A stretch of DNA of 64,000 nucleotides, from NCBI GenBank assembly GCA_000466585.1, contig KE993473.1, forward strand, positions 218,766 to 282,765, written 5' to 3'. Below the pieces are notes generated by a model. It was not told the origin of the DNA. It was given only the letters and a program-made list of their open reading frames with translations, and ran no database searches. The position numbers and the translations under genes were made by a program. This document shows, piece by piece, positions 34,730 to 43,500 of the stretch. The DNA comes from Clostridiales bacterium oral taxon 876 str. F0540. Its GTDB lineage: Bacteria > Bacillota > Clostridia > Clostridiales > Clostridiaceae. Every line of letters begins with the position of its first letter. The stretch's first letter is position 1.

Positions 34730-35938
34730 CTAATAAATAAGTTCTTCTCTCCAAATCGGCTGACTCATACATCTTGGGCCGCCTCTTCCTCTGCTCAATT
34801 CACCTGAAGGAATTGATATAACATTTACATTATGCTTATCTAGTATCTCATTTGTTATATAATTTCTTTCATAGGTAATTACCTTTCCTGGTGCTATAGC
34901 TAAGGTGTTTGAGCCATCGTTCCATTGTTCTCTTCTTCCTATAACCCTGTCTCCGCCTCCGCAGCGAATAAGAGTTATATCTCTTTTTAGATACTTTGAA
35001 AGTATTCTTTCTAAACTGTCTTCCTGCTCTTCTACAATAAGATCTTTATTCTTGTAATCATAGCTTAAAGCACTTACCTTTAGATTACCCTCTATGCCTT
35101 CATGAACAGTAAATTTATCATAGTCTATCATCGTAAATACAGTATCAAGATGCATAAAAGCTCTTGATTTTGGAATATCAAACATCAAAACAGTTTTAAA
35201 GCTTTCACCTGCTTCAAAAATAGTTTTAGCAGTCTTTCTTATAGCTTCTACACTTGTCCTTTCACTGTGGCCAATTGCTATAACCTCGTTAGAGAATATA
35301 AGTTCATCCCCGCCTTCAATGCTGAACTCTTCGTCTCTGTTATACCAAAGTGGTATATTAGAATCTTTAAATTCAGGATGATACTTAAAAATATATTTAC
35401 CAAAAATAGTTTCTCTATGTCTTATATGATTCCTCATAGAGTTTAAAGTAATTCCTTTCCCAATAGACGCAAAGGGATCTCTTGTAAAATAAAGGTTAGG
35501 CATTGGCTCCATTATAAATGGATAGTCATCATTTTCTTCACTTAGTCCAATTTCCTTTTTTCTTATACCTGCAATTATCTTATCAATCATTTCTTTCTCA
35601 GGAAGAGAAAACAAATAATCCTTTAAGCTTTTTGCGATATCTTTACTATTAACTTCACTCTCTATAATAACCTCATCTAAAAATGCATCTCTAGTCTGTT
35701 TATCTTTAACTGCTTGAGCTGCAAGATTTTCTAGGTATACAACCTCAACTCCGTTATCTGAAAGAACCTTTGCAAAATTATCGTGTTCTGTTCTAGCTAC
35801 TTTTAAAAACGGTATATCATCAAATAAAAGCCTTGATAAATGTTCTGGAATTAAATTTTCAATCTCTGCGCCTGGTCTGTGAAGAAGTACTGTCTTAAGG
35901 TTACCAATTTCTGAATATACCTTAATTTCTCTTTTCAT
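34730..35938 (-). CDS. arcA: Arginine deiminase
   Basis: 402 aa. Hydrolyses L-arginine to citrulline and ammonia. Guanidino-group-modifying fold motifs include [39 protein letters not shown] and the catalytic cysteine near the C-terminus in [15 protein letters not shown]. Length and ending are those of standard bacterial ArcA. RBS GAGGAG. It starts 13 bp after carbamate kinase, clearly in one operon. No arginine/ornithine antiporter (arcD) is present in the window. Confidence 0.97.
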   Translation of the reverse strand: MKREIKVYSEIGNLKTVLLHRPGAEIENLIPEHLSRLLFDDIPFLKVARTEHDNFAKVLSDNGVEVVYLENLAAQAVKDKQTRDAFLDEVIIESEVNSKDIAKSLKDYLFSLPEKEMIDKIIAGIRKKEIGLSEENDDYPFIMEPMPNLYFTRDPFASIGKGITLNSMRNHIRHRETIFGKYIFKYHPEFKDSNIPLWYNRDEEFSIEGGDELIFSNEVIAIGHSERTSVEAIRKTAKTIFEAGESFKTVLMFDIPKSRAFMHLDTVFTMIDYDKFTVHEGIEGNLKVSALSYDYKNKDLIVEEQEDSLERILSKYLKRDITLIRCGGGDRVIGRREQWNDGSNTLAIAPGKVITYERNYITNEILDKHNVNVISIPSGELSRGRGGPRCMSQPIWREELIY

Positions 35939-35951
35939 CTCTGTCTCCTCA

Positions 35952-36899
35952 TTATTTAGCTACTACTCTTGTGCCGGAAGTACCCCTTAGTGCTTCTTTA
36001 GCTTTGGAAAGTGATGCTATAATAGAAATTTTATTACTGTCAAATTGAACAAACTTTTTGCAGGCTTCAACCTTAGGCAGCATGCTTCCGGGAGCAAACT
36101 GTTTCTCCTCAATATACTTATCTACTTCTTCAAGGTTCATGATGTCTAAGTTTCTTTGATCAGGCTTATTGAAGTTAACCGCAACCTTATCAACCGCAGT
36201 CAATATAACTAGAGCATCGGCATCAAGTATTTCTGCTAATTTTTCAGCTGCAAAGTCTTTATCTATAACAGCAGGAACTCCTTTAACTTCAGAATTTTCA
36301 ATGATAACCGGGATTCCGCCGCCTCCGCAGGATATAACCACAGTACCGCTTTCAACAAGTTCCTTTATAGTGGCTTTTTCTATAACATCAACAGGCTTAG
36401 GTGAAGCAACCACTCTTCTATATCCTCTTCCTGCATCTTCCTTCATAATATAGCCTTTTCCCTCTGAGAGGACTTCAGCCTCTTCTTTAGTATAGAAAGA
36501 ACCTATAGGCTTTGTGGGATTTTGGAAGCCTTTATCATTTTTATCTACTACAACTTGAGTCACTATTGTACTTACATTTTTATTTATATTTCTTTTTTTA
36601 AGCTCCCCTGCAATAGCATTTTGAAGATGATATCCTATATAACCTTGTGAAAATGCTCCGCAAACGTCAAAAGGAAACAAAACATTGGCACTATTCGCTT
36701 TATGCCCGGCTTCTACAGAACTTAAAATTTGACCAACCTGAGGCCCATTTCCGTGAACTATTGATACTGTATGTCCCTCTTCTATGAGGTCAACTATAGA
36801 CTTAGCTGTTTCCTTACAGGTTCTTAATTGTGACTCTGCACTTGCATCTTTTGGGTCTGCTTGAAGTGCATTTCCACCTAATGCTAAAACTATTCTCAT
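35952..36899 (-). CDS. arcC: Carbamate kinase
   Basis: 315 aa. Makes ATP from carbamoyl phosphate and ADP, the energy-yielding step of the ADI pathway. Amino-acid-kinase-fold motifs: [51 protein letters not shown] and the terminal [10 protein letters not shown]. The start is the ATG ending at 36899 behind AAGGAGGG; a TTG just upstream is less likely. First gene of the arc operon, with a consensus promoter 100 bp upstream. Confidence 0.97.
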   Translation of the reverse strand: MRIVLALGGNALQADPKDASAESQLRTCKETAKSIVDLIEEGHTVSIVHGNGPQVGQILSSVEAGHKANSANVLFPFDVCGAFSQGYIGYHLQNAIAGELKKRNINKNVSTIVTQVVVDKNDKGFQNPTKPIGSFYTKEEAEVLSEGKGYIMKEDAGRGYRRVVASPKPVDVIEKATIKELVESGTVVISCGGGGIPVIIENSEVKGVPAVIDKDFAAEKLAEILDADALVILTAVDKVAVNFNKPDQRNLDIMNLEEVDKYIEEKQFAPGSMLPKVEACKKFVQFDSNKISIIASLSKAKEALRGTSGTRVVAK

Positions 36900-36979
36900 C
36901 AAAATCCCTCCTTAATATAAAGACAAAACCTTTACTCTTAATTGCTCTATAGATTCAATTTTCGCACAAATTCATTTTC

Positions 36980-37008
36980 ATAGTACATTAGGTATTAATC
37001 CTTGTCAA
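36980..37008 (-). promoter_or_regulatory. Promoter of the arc operon
   Basis: On the minus strand TTGACA (37008-37003) and TACTAT (36985-36980) with 17-bp spacing. It precedes arcC by about 80 nt. Confidence 0.75.
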
Positions 37009-37215
37009 TAGTTGAATATTTAGGCAAAATGAATAAGTATTACCTGATAAGTTTATGAATTTATTAACTTATATCTTTGCAAATACTTAGTTTATCTTTT
37101 CCAGTATAGAATAATTTCATTCAAAACAATGAATTTATGAATAAATATATGTAAAATATGAATAAAATTCAAAAAAATTTTTTACTTAAATTGCTTGTTC
37201 TTATTCTCAAAATAT

Positions 37216-37244
37216 TTGACATAATAAAATTATGAGAATATAAT
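37216..37244 (+). promoter_or_regulatory. Consensus promoter of hesB
   Basis: TTGACA (37216-37221) and TATAAT (37239-37244), 17-bp spacing: a perfect sigma-A promoter. Expected start near 37251. Confidence 0.85.
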
Positions 37245-37256
37245 ATTATTACAATA

Positions 37257-37271
37257 TACCCCTATAGGGTA
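37257..37271 (+). promoter_or_regulatory. CsoR/CstR-like palindromic operator
   Basis: TACCC-CTATA-GGGTA is a perfect palindrome in its arms, placed just after the predicted transcription start. The TACCC/GGGTA pattern resembles operators of the CsoR family (copper CsoR, persulfide-sensing CstR). Repression followed by release on metal or sulfane-sulfur stress would be the expected logic. No CsoR-family gene lies in the window. Confidence 0.5.
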
Positions 37272-37309
37272 GTCAATCTTTATATTGTTTTCCGGAAAGG
37301 AGATTTTTT

Positions 37310-37603
37310 ATGGATATTACTATAGACAGCAGTACAAAAGAAGCGTTGCTTGAAAACCTAAAGAAGAGGAACAAGGATGCAGTTAGACTTGCTATCAAAG
37401 GCTTTGGCTGAGGAGGCCCAACCTTTGGAGTTGTTCTGGATGAACAAAACGAAAATGATGATGCAGTAGAAGTTGATGGAATCAAGTTTGTAGCAGAAAA
37501 AGACATAAGCTTTGTTTTTCAAGGAATTAAGGTTATTCACAGAAAAGGTGTCTTCGGTGACTTTTTTGATGTATATAACCCAAATGGCGGAGGCGAATGC
37601 TAG
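37310..37603 (+). CDS. HesB-like selenoprotein (UGA at codon 34 read as selenocysteine)
   Basis: Start ATG behind AAAGGAG; 97 aa if the in-frame TGA at 37409-37411 is read through. The frame before it encodes an IscA/HesB-type start ending IKGFG; after it the protein resumes GGPTFGVVLDEQ and runs to a natural TAG with ending NPNGGGEC. The UGA falls exactly where Cys-containing relatives have the GFGCGGP cysteine, and HesB-like selenoproteins are a known clostridial family. A SECIS-like hairpin follows the UGA. Role: probably Fe-S, sulfur or redox related. The alternative is a nonsense-mutated gene, less likely given the intact remainder and strong promoter. Confidence 0.85.
37431..37447 (+). 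promoter_or_regulatory. Putative bacterial SECIS hairpin
   Basis: TTGTTC (37431-37436) and GAACAA (37442-37447) form a perfect 6-bp stem with loop TGGAT. The loop guanines lie about 26 nt after the UGA, within the distance expected for SelB recognition in bacteria. Confidence 0.55.
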
Positions 37604-37673
37604 GCTGAAGCTTTATATAATTAAGGATGTAAAATGTAGGAACAAATTTTCCTTAAAAAATTTCATTAAATTA

Positions 37674-37708
37674 AAAAGTACTTCAGCCTCTGGCTAAAGT
37701 ACTTTTTT
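37674..37708. terminator. Bidirectional terminator, repeat copy 1
   Basis: AAAAGTACTTCAGCC (37674-37688), loop TCT, GGCTAAAGTACTTTT (37692-37706), flanked by A and T runs for both strands. It lies between convergent hesB and the ABC exporter. A nearly identical structure is at 45791-45823. Confidence 0.9.
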
Positions 37709-37731
37709 GTATTCTACATTCATCTCACACC

Positions 37732-39501
37732 TTATGCCGCATACCATTCTTCTTGATTTCTATACATTTCAGCATATCGCTTGTTTAATTTTATCAGTTC
37801 GCTATGAACTCCTTCTTCAACAATTTGACCATTCTCAAAAACAACAATTCTATCTGCCTTTTTTGCAAAGCCTAAACGGTGAGATATGAAAAATACTGTT
37901 CGATCACCTGCAAGTTCATAGATTAAATTATATATCTCAATTTCAGATATAGGATCAAGATATGCTGTAGGTTCATCCAAAATCCATATGGAAGCCTTAT
38001 CATTTGCCAAGAGCCTAGCTATAGCAAGCCTCTGCCACTGACCCTTGGATAAATCTATCCCTTCATCAAGCTGACCAAGCTTTGTATATATTCCATTAGG
38101 AAGTGATAGTACATATTCTTTCAGCCCAACTTTTTCAAGTAACCCAAGTATTTGCTCATCGCTAAACTTATAATTGATATTTCCTGCTTCAATATTTTCT
38201 CTTATTGTCATCTGATATTGAGAAAAATCCTGTAAAATACAAGAAACACTGTTTCTAAGCTGAGAAAATTCACTATTACTAGTGCTCTTTCCAATCTGGA
38301 TATTTCCTTCAAAGTTACTAGTTAAAGCCATTATTATATTAGTAAATGTGGTTTTACCGCTCCCATTATGACCTACAACAGCAATTTTATCACCTTGCTT
38401 TATCTTAAAATTAAATTTGTCTAACGCTTTAATTTTAGACTGAGGATAGGAGTATGAAATATCCTCAAAGCTAATATATTCCTTTATTTTCCCGTCACCG
38501 GATATTCTTTGTTCTTCTTTAAACTTAAGTATCTCAAAAAAGCTATTTACAAATTTAGACTCTATTTTATCATTATTTATATACTGTTGAATTCCACCAA
38601 AGGTATTAACAATGTTATTGAACATGCTTTGACACATTATTAGAAACCCTATTTCATGCTTGCCAATAACAATTTCATAGGATACATATATCATCATAAG
38701 GATATATGGTACATTTAAAATAATTCTTGCAGTTTGAAGAGTAATCTCATATTTCTTAAATATCTTAAGCTTAAGCTTATATTCGTCATCAAAATACCTC
38801 TCCCATCTTCTGCTGACAAAGTAGAACAACCTATTGAATCTATACTCCTGATGACCTGTCTTATCTCCACTTATTCCAAAGAAATATTTCTGTTTTAAAC
38901 TATAAGGCTGTATCTTATCCCATATATCTTTTACCTCATCAAACACTTTATCTGATATCTCAATTGATATAAACACTAAGATAAAATAAACTGCTACTGC
39001 AACAAGATTTATTTGAGAGAGAAAAAAGCCATAGACAAATATAGATATAAAAGTAGTTATATAAAACATACTATCTTCCATCAACGTGAGAATTGAAGCT
39101 AATGCCTTTGTTTTTACTTCGTGAATTTTTAAATAGGTTTCGTGCTGTTCATAGTAGTCCCAAATAATTTCACTTAACTTTGAGTTCATATCCTTATTAA
39201 AACAGAAAGATATTTCAAGGCTGATGCTGCTTAACATTAGTTTTCTTAATACTGAAATAATATACAGCAAGACTAAGGCTAAACTATATAAAAATATTAT
39301 ATTTATTTCTTTATTAATTCCATAAGAAGTTTTTGTAAAAAGTCTATAAACTGCATTACCTGTAAATTCAGATGCCTTAAGTGTAGTGACTGTTTGTACA
39401 ACTGATAGTATATTTAGAAAAATATAAACTATATATCTTTTAGGGCAGCACCTAAATATATATTGATTTGTTCTTAAGAGATTGCTTAACATATTTTTCA
39501 T
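37732..39501 (-). CDS. ABC exporter half-transporter (TMD-NBD), second subunit
   Basis: 589 aa: an N-terminal transmembrane domain of about six helices (residues 20-310) and a C-terminal ATPase with Walker A VGHNGSGKTTFTN, Q-loop ILQDFSQYQ, signature LSKGQWQRLAIAR (a slight departure from LSGGQ), Walker B SIWILDEPTAYLD and switch His in FFISHRLGFA. It abuts the first half-transporter gene with no gap, so the two probably form a heterodimeric exporter. Substrate unknown; peptides, lipids or drugs are typical. RBS GAGGTGAG lies inside the upstream gene's end. Confidence 0.92.
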   Translation of the reverse strand: MKNMLSNLLRTNQYIFRCCPKRYIVYIFLNILSVVQTVTTLKASEFTGNAVYRLFTKTSYGINKEINIIFLYSLALVLLYIISVLRKLMLSSISLEISFCFNKDMNSKLSEIIWDYYEQHETYLKIHEVKTKALASILTLMEDSMFYITTFISIFVYGFFLSQINLVAVAVYFILVFISIEISDKVFDEVKDIWDKIQPYSLKQKYFFGISGDKTGHQEYRFNRLFYFVSRRWERYFDDEYKLKLKIFKKYEITLQTARIILNVPYILMMIYVSYEIVIGKHEIGFLIMCQSMFNNIVNTFGGIQQYINNDKIESKFVNSFFEILKFKEEQRISGDGKIKEYISFEDISYSYPQSKIKALDKFNFKIKQGDKIAVVGHNGSGKTTFTNIIMALTSNFEGNIQIGKSTSNSEFSQLRNSVSCILQDFSQYQMTIRENIEAGNINYKFSDEQILGLLEKVGLKEYVLSLPNGIYTKLGQLDEGIDLSKGQWQRLAIARLLANDKASIWILDEPTAYLDPISEIEIYNLIYELAGDRTVFFISHRLGFAKKADRIVVFENGQIVEEGVHSELIKLNKRYAEMYRNQEEWYAA

Positions 39502-41301
39502 TTAGCTCACCTCTTCATCGTATAATTGCTTTTGAGAAATAAAAAGCTCATAGTATCTGCCCTTAAGCTTAATCAGATCCTCATGTGAACCCTCTTCAAC
39601 TAATCGTCCATTTTCCATTATGCATATTCTATTGCTTAGCCTTGCAAAGCCTATGCGATGGGATATAAGAATAGCTGTCCTACCTTTAATAATTTCTTTA
39701 AATTGCTTCAGCATTCGCATTTCTTCTATAGGATCTATCGAGGCAGTAGGTTCATCAAGTATTAAAATTTCCGGCTCTCCCATATATGCTCTGGATAAAA
39801 TAATCCTTTGCCATTGCCCGCCGCTTAAGTCCTGCCCTTTCTTATCATATTCTTTGCCCAAAATAGTATCCTCTTTATTGGGAAGTCTTTCAATTATGCT
39901 GCTCAGATTTGATTTTTTTATTGCTATGCTTACCTCTTCAGAATCCTCCATGTTTTCCACCATACCTATAGCTACATTTTCTTTTAAGCTTATGCTGTAT
40001 TTTGAAAAATCTTGAAAAGCTATGCCAAAATATTTATATATTTCCTCATTCTCTAATCTTGAAAGTTCTTTTCCATTAAAGCTTATATTACCTTCATAGT
40101 CTTCCAATAGCCCGCAGATTACCTTAGACAAGGTGCTTTTTCCGCTGCCATTGTACCCTAAGATACTCACAACTTCACCTTTTCTTAAGGTAAAGTTTAT
40201 ATTTTTTAGAGTATCTTCTGTACCTTGAGGATATTTGTAGCTTACATTTGTAAGTCTTAACTCTTTAAAATCACCTAAGCAAAGACTTTTCTCCTTATGT
40301 CCGCAACTTATTGATTTATTGCTGCTAAGATTATTTACAAAACCATAATACTTATCTGCATATTGATATTTTTCATTAATTTCGCTGCTTAATATATTAG
40401 CAATATTTCCAATGCTGCGGCTTAAAGCACCAGTAAGAGTTATTAAGAATACGCAATCTCCAGCATTGATATAGCCCATAAAGACCTTATACACAAAATA
40501 TATTGTAATCCCCTTTTCTATTATTATCTGCAAGAGTCCCACTAAACTGCTTAGAAGTTCAGCTTTTACTTCAAAGTAAAACTTAGCCTTAGTATACTTT
40601 CTGTAGCTTTCCTGCCATTTAGTTAAAAACAATTTTCTGAGCCTAAAAATTCGAAGCTCTCGGACATGATTTCTTCCGGAAAGCAATTCCTTAAAATAGT
40701 CAGCTTTTCTTTCATCACTAACATATTCTTCATTTAGCTCAACCTTTTTTCTTACTAGATATTTATTTAAAAGTGTAATGGAAAAAGCAAGAATTATAAT
40801 GCATATCAAAATATATAAATCAAAAACTGCTATAGCAATAGAGGATAAAAGTACACTGAATATAGACATTATAAGATTATTAAATATAGACACAGTTATA
40901 TCCGAGGTAGCTTCTATATTGTTTTTTACAAACTCATAGTCATTATAAAAATTATTATCATAAAATTTATCCTGTTTAGTTTTGTAGCTTTTATATAAAA
41001 AATTCGTCCCAAAAAACTTTCTTGATTTTCTGGTATAAATTGATACAAGCATATCCTGAAAATTAAAATAATTACCGCCAAGTGTTATACCAAAGAAAAA
41101 TAAAAGCGATGGAAATACAACATAAAAGCTAAAGCTGTGAGTATTTTGAGCTGTTATTATTGAGTTTACAAGAAGCTTACTTGAGTAGTTAGCCGCAAAC
41201 CAAGATAAAGCCATTAAAAACACAAAACCTATATTTAAAGTAAAATATAAAGGGGCTGAAACTATTGTAATCTTGCAAAACCGGAATATTTTTTTTATCA
41301 T
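39502..41301 (-). CDS. ABC exporter half-transporter (TMD-NBD), first subunit
   Basis: 599 aa with the same layout: about six helices, then Walker A LGYNGSGKSTLSK, Q-loop AFQDFSKYS, canonical signature LSGGQWQRIILSR, Walker B ILILDEPTASIDP and switch His in ILISHRIGFA. It starts 19 bp after the sigma-factor gene with RBS GGAGG, so sigma factor and both half-transporters form one operon. No peptidase C39 domain or precursor-peptide gene is seen nearby, so a bacteriocin exporter role is not supported directly. Confidence 0.93.
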   Translation of the reverse strand: MIKKIFRFCKITIVSAPLYFTLNIGFVFLMALSWFAANYSSKLLVNSIITAQNTHSFSFYVVFPSLLFFFGITLGGNYFNFQDMLVSIYTRKSRKFFGTNFLYKSYKTKQDKFYDNNFYNDYEFVKNNIEATSDITVSIFNNLIMSIFSVLLSSIAIAVFDLYILICIIILAFSITLLNKYLVRKKVELNEEYVSDERKADYFKELLSGRNHVRELRIFRLRKLFLTKWQESYRKYTKAKFYFEVKAELLSSLVGLLQIIIEKGITIYFVYKVFMGYINAGDCVFLITLTGALSRSIGNIANILSSEINEKYQYADKYYGFVNNLSSNKSISCGHKEKSLCLGDFKELRLTNVSYKYPQGTEDTLKNINFTLRKGEVVSILGYNGSGKSTLSKVICGLLEDYEGNISFNGKELSRLENEEIYKYFGIAFQDFSKYSISLKENVAIGMVENMEDSEEVSIAIKKSNLSSIIERLPNKEDTILGKEYDKKGQDLSGGQWQRIILSRAYMGEPEILILDEPTASIDPIEEMRMLKQFKEIIKGRTAILISHRIGFARLSNRICIMENGRLVEEGSHEDLIKLKGRYYELFISQKQLYDEEVS

Positions 41302-41319
41302 AAAATTAATCCTCCATTT

Positions 41320-42930
41320 TTATTCCTTCCATACTATAGTTGTTAAAGCGCCCTTTTCCTCATCTTTTGGAGTGCGCAGCTTTCCAATACGCTCCATATA
41401 TTCCATACAGCCTACTATAATATTACTTACATCGCTTAATGCCCTATATCTAACATCATTGTCGGGTATGGTGGATGGAGTTCTGCCCTTCCAAAGCTTA
41501 TAGCATCTAGTAGCTAATCCGTTAAGTAGTTCCTTAGCATTTAACCGCTCAAACTCTGTATCAATAATTCTAAAAACTTGTTCTTTTTCTTCTTTTGTCA
41601 TTATAGGAAAATTGAAACTTACCTTCTCGTTTTTTACTGATAAATATCCAAGCTGAACATATTCAGCGATAATAATTTTTTCAAATTCATTTGGTTTAAT
41701 ATCATATCTTACTATTTCTGAAATTCTCCAAAGCTTATCTAAATCAGGAGCGTTAAATTCTCTCCATTTAAGGCCTTCAAAATATGAATCTATTTGATAA
41801 GAATGTAAGTTGGAATCAGCTTCTCTTGTTTTAAGGCCCTCGCACAAGTATCTGGAATAGATTTCAGAATACTTGCTTCCTTGATATCTAATATCCTCAC
41901 TTGCTTGGATACTTCCGTTAGCTATATATTTACCTCCATCTCTGTGTTCAGGTGCATATGCCTTGCTTAGCTCTTTATAGTCTTCAACCTTTTCTAAAAG
42001 CAGTTGAATACAGCAGGGATATAGCGTCCACATTAAAATATCTTCATCAATACCATTACCTAAAAAGCCTACATTTTTGATTTTTTCAAGTATCCCATAC
42101 AATGTCTCATAAATGGGTAGGGCTACTTCCTCCGACTTCTCTATCATCATATCCAGTAAAGGGATACTATCCTTTGGTTCATATATGAAAAATGCTGTCT
42201 GATACTTGTTTCCTATCTTTTTCACAAGTTCTGAATACTCTAAGTTCTCTAAAGCTTCTTCTACAAAGGCTGCGCCAACTTCAAGCCTTCTTGATATCTC
42301 TTCTACTGTCACAGGTTCTTTATACGCTATATAGGCAATATTTTGGTACAATAAACTGCTAAAATAAGAATTAGGCTCATTATTCTTTCCCGGACTTCCG
42401 CAGTGACCTACTGACATTCTAATTGGACGGTAGCTCTCCATGCTATTTATCAATTTAATATCCTCCCTTAATTTACGTTTTGCTTCATATAAATACCATT
42501 TTACAGTTCCTTGAGGTATATATGATTCCTCACTTATCTCTTTAATTGATTTCTTTTCAAAATAAAACTTTATGAGTATTTCTCTATAAACCTTGCTCAT
42601 ATAAGCTAATTCTTTGCGAAGCGAAAGTATAAGACTTTGTCTTTCCTCTTCTTCGATAAGCTCATTTATTTCATCTCTGTCACTTAAGTCCAACAAATCA
42701 TTAATATTGGAATTGTTCCAATGTTTCTTTTGCTTGCGGTAATAATTTGACCAAGTATAAAGGCAAATCTTATAAATATAGGCATCAATATTGTCCACTT
42801 TATTTATCTTTTCTGATGAATTATAAAGAGATATAAGTATCTCTTGAGACAAATCTTCTGCATCCTGAACATTATTTGTTTTAGTAAGCGCAAAACCAAA
42901 TATTTTCTTTGCATGAGCCTCTAAGTTCAT
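41320..42930 (-). CDS. ECF-like sigma factor with large C-terminal module (536 aa)
   Basis: Residues 1-165 form a typical ECF sigma factor: sigma-2 (AHAKKIFGFALTKTNNVQDAEDLSQEI, IDAYIYKICLYTWSNYYRK) and sigma-4 (YREILIKFYFEKKSIKEISEES followed by QGTVKWYLYEAKRKLREDI). About 370 further residues follow, three times the size of a usual ECF tail. The first part (about 195-250) looks like a winged helix (PVTVEEISRRLEVGAAFVEEALENLEY) and the rest is a helical region of unknown fold. No anti-sigma gene is adjacent, so the tail may be the sensor. It is first in an operon with two ABC half-transporters. RBS GGTGAG. Confidence 0.85.
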   Translation of the reverse strand: MNLEAHAKKIFGFALTKTNNVQDAEDLSQEILISLYNSSEKINKVDNIDAYIYKICLYTWSNYYRKQKKHWNNSNINDLLDLSDRDEINELIEEEERQSLILSLRKELAYMSKVYREILIKFYFEKKSIKEISEESYIPQGTVKWYLYEAKRKLREDIKLINSMESYRPIRMSVGHCGSPGKNNEPNSYFSSLLYQNIAYIAYKEPVTVEEISRRLEVGAAFVEEALENLEYSELVKKIGNKYQTAFFIYEPKDSIPLLDMMIEKSEEVALPIYETLYGILEKIKNVGFLGNGIDEDILMWTLYPCCIQLLLEKVEDYKELSKAYAPEHRDGGKYIANGSIQASEDIRYQGSKYSEIYSRYLCEGLKTREADSNLHSYQIDSYFEGLKWREFNAPDLDKLWRISEIVRYDIKPNEFEKIIIAEYVQLGYLSVKNEKVSFNFPIMTKEEKEQVFRIIDTEFERLNAKELLNGLATRCYKLWKGRTPSTIPDNDVRYRALSDVSNIIVGCMEYMERIGKLRTPKDEEKGALTTIVWKE

Positions 42931-43067
42931 TTTCTCACCTGCTTTAAAACTGTTTCTATAATATAAGTAGCGTAGTAAATAAAAAGGTTGGAAATTTTTT
43001 TGAATTACTAAAATTATTTTATCATTATTTTAGTCTAACTACATTTGCGATATATGTAAATTTTTTC

Positions 43068-43105
43068 TTGACACTATACTGTGTATATACTATAATCACA
43101 GTATA
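43068..43105 (+). promoter_or_regulatory. Promoter with dyad operator for the GntR-ABC operon
   Basis: TTGACA (43068-43073) and TATAAT (43091-43096), 17-bp spacing. A perfect 9-bp inverted repeat, TATACTGTG (43075-43083) and CACAGTATA (43097-43105), brackets the -10, an ideal position for autorepression by the GntR/YtrA-type regulator encoded next. Confidence 0.8.
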
Positions 43106-43122
43106 ACGGAGGTGGATCTATT

Positions 43123-43500
43123 TTGAATATTGTAGTATCCTTCTTTTCTCAAGTACCAATCTATGAGCAGATACAAAATCAAATAAAAGAATTAGTTTTA
43201 ACCGGTGAACTAAGACCTGGAGAAGCACTGCCCTCAATGCGTTTAATGGCTAAGGATTTAAAGGTAAGCTTAATAACTGTAAGACGTGCTTATGAAGAAT
43301 TGGAACGTGAAGGTGTAATAACAACTTTACACGGGAGGGGCTGCTTTGTATCAGATATAAATGTTGAAAAGATTAAGGAAATCAATATGAATATGCTTAA
43401 GGAACGTCTCGAGGAAATAGTAGTTTTCTCAAAGACTTGCGGTATCTCAAAGGAAGAGTTTAAAAATATGTTAGATGAAATGTATGAGGTGGATAAATGA
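43123..43500 (+). CDS. GntR-family repressor, YtrA subfamily
   Basis: 125 aa: a winged helix (YEQIQNQIKELVLTGELRPGEALPSMRLMAKDLKVSLITVRRAYEEL pattern) and a short C-terminal dimerisation helix of about 45 residues, as in YtrA/YhcF regulators. The start is TTG with GGAGG ten bases upstream. Its stop overlaps the start of the ABC ATPase gene (ATGA). These regulators repress ABC-2 transporter operons induced by cell-wall antibiotics; the adjacent perfect dyad is its likely operator. Confidence 0.92.
   Translation: MNIVVSFFSQVPIYEQIQNQIKELVLTGELRPGEALPSMRLMAKDLKVSLITVRRAYEELEREGVITTLHGRGCFVSDINVEKIKEINMNMLKERLEEIVVFSKTCGISKEEFKNMLDEMYEVDK

Larger units (their letters stand above)
36900..37309. 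other. Divergent control region between arcC and hesB
   Basis: A 410-bp gap. It holds the arcC promoter (36980-37008), several TGAAT/ATTCA dyads resembling ArgR boxes (37119-37134, 37158-37172 with ATGAATAAAATTCAA, and a looser one near 37013-37036), the hesB promoter (37216-37244) and a palindromic operator (37257-37271). ArgR-type control of arc genes is established in Firmicutes, but such half-sites are frequent in A+T-rich DNA. Confidence 0.6.

Noticed and set aside
37273..37540. Minus-strand frames opposite hesB
   Set aside because: Ser/Phe-rich shadows. The plus strand has a perfect promoter, RBS and a recognisable HesB-like sequence interrupted only by UGA.
37732..41301. Bacteriocin or lanthipeptide export locus
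   Set aside because: No C39 peptidase domain, modification enzyme, immunity gene or precursor peptide is visible around the two half-transporters.
42610..42625. GCGAAGCGAA-like sequence inside the sigma-factor gene as a further copy of the structured leader
   Set aside because: Only about ten bases match; no flanking hairpins or RBS tail, and it is coding sequence.
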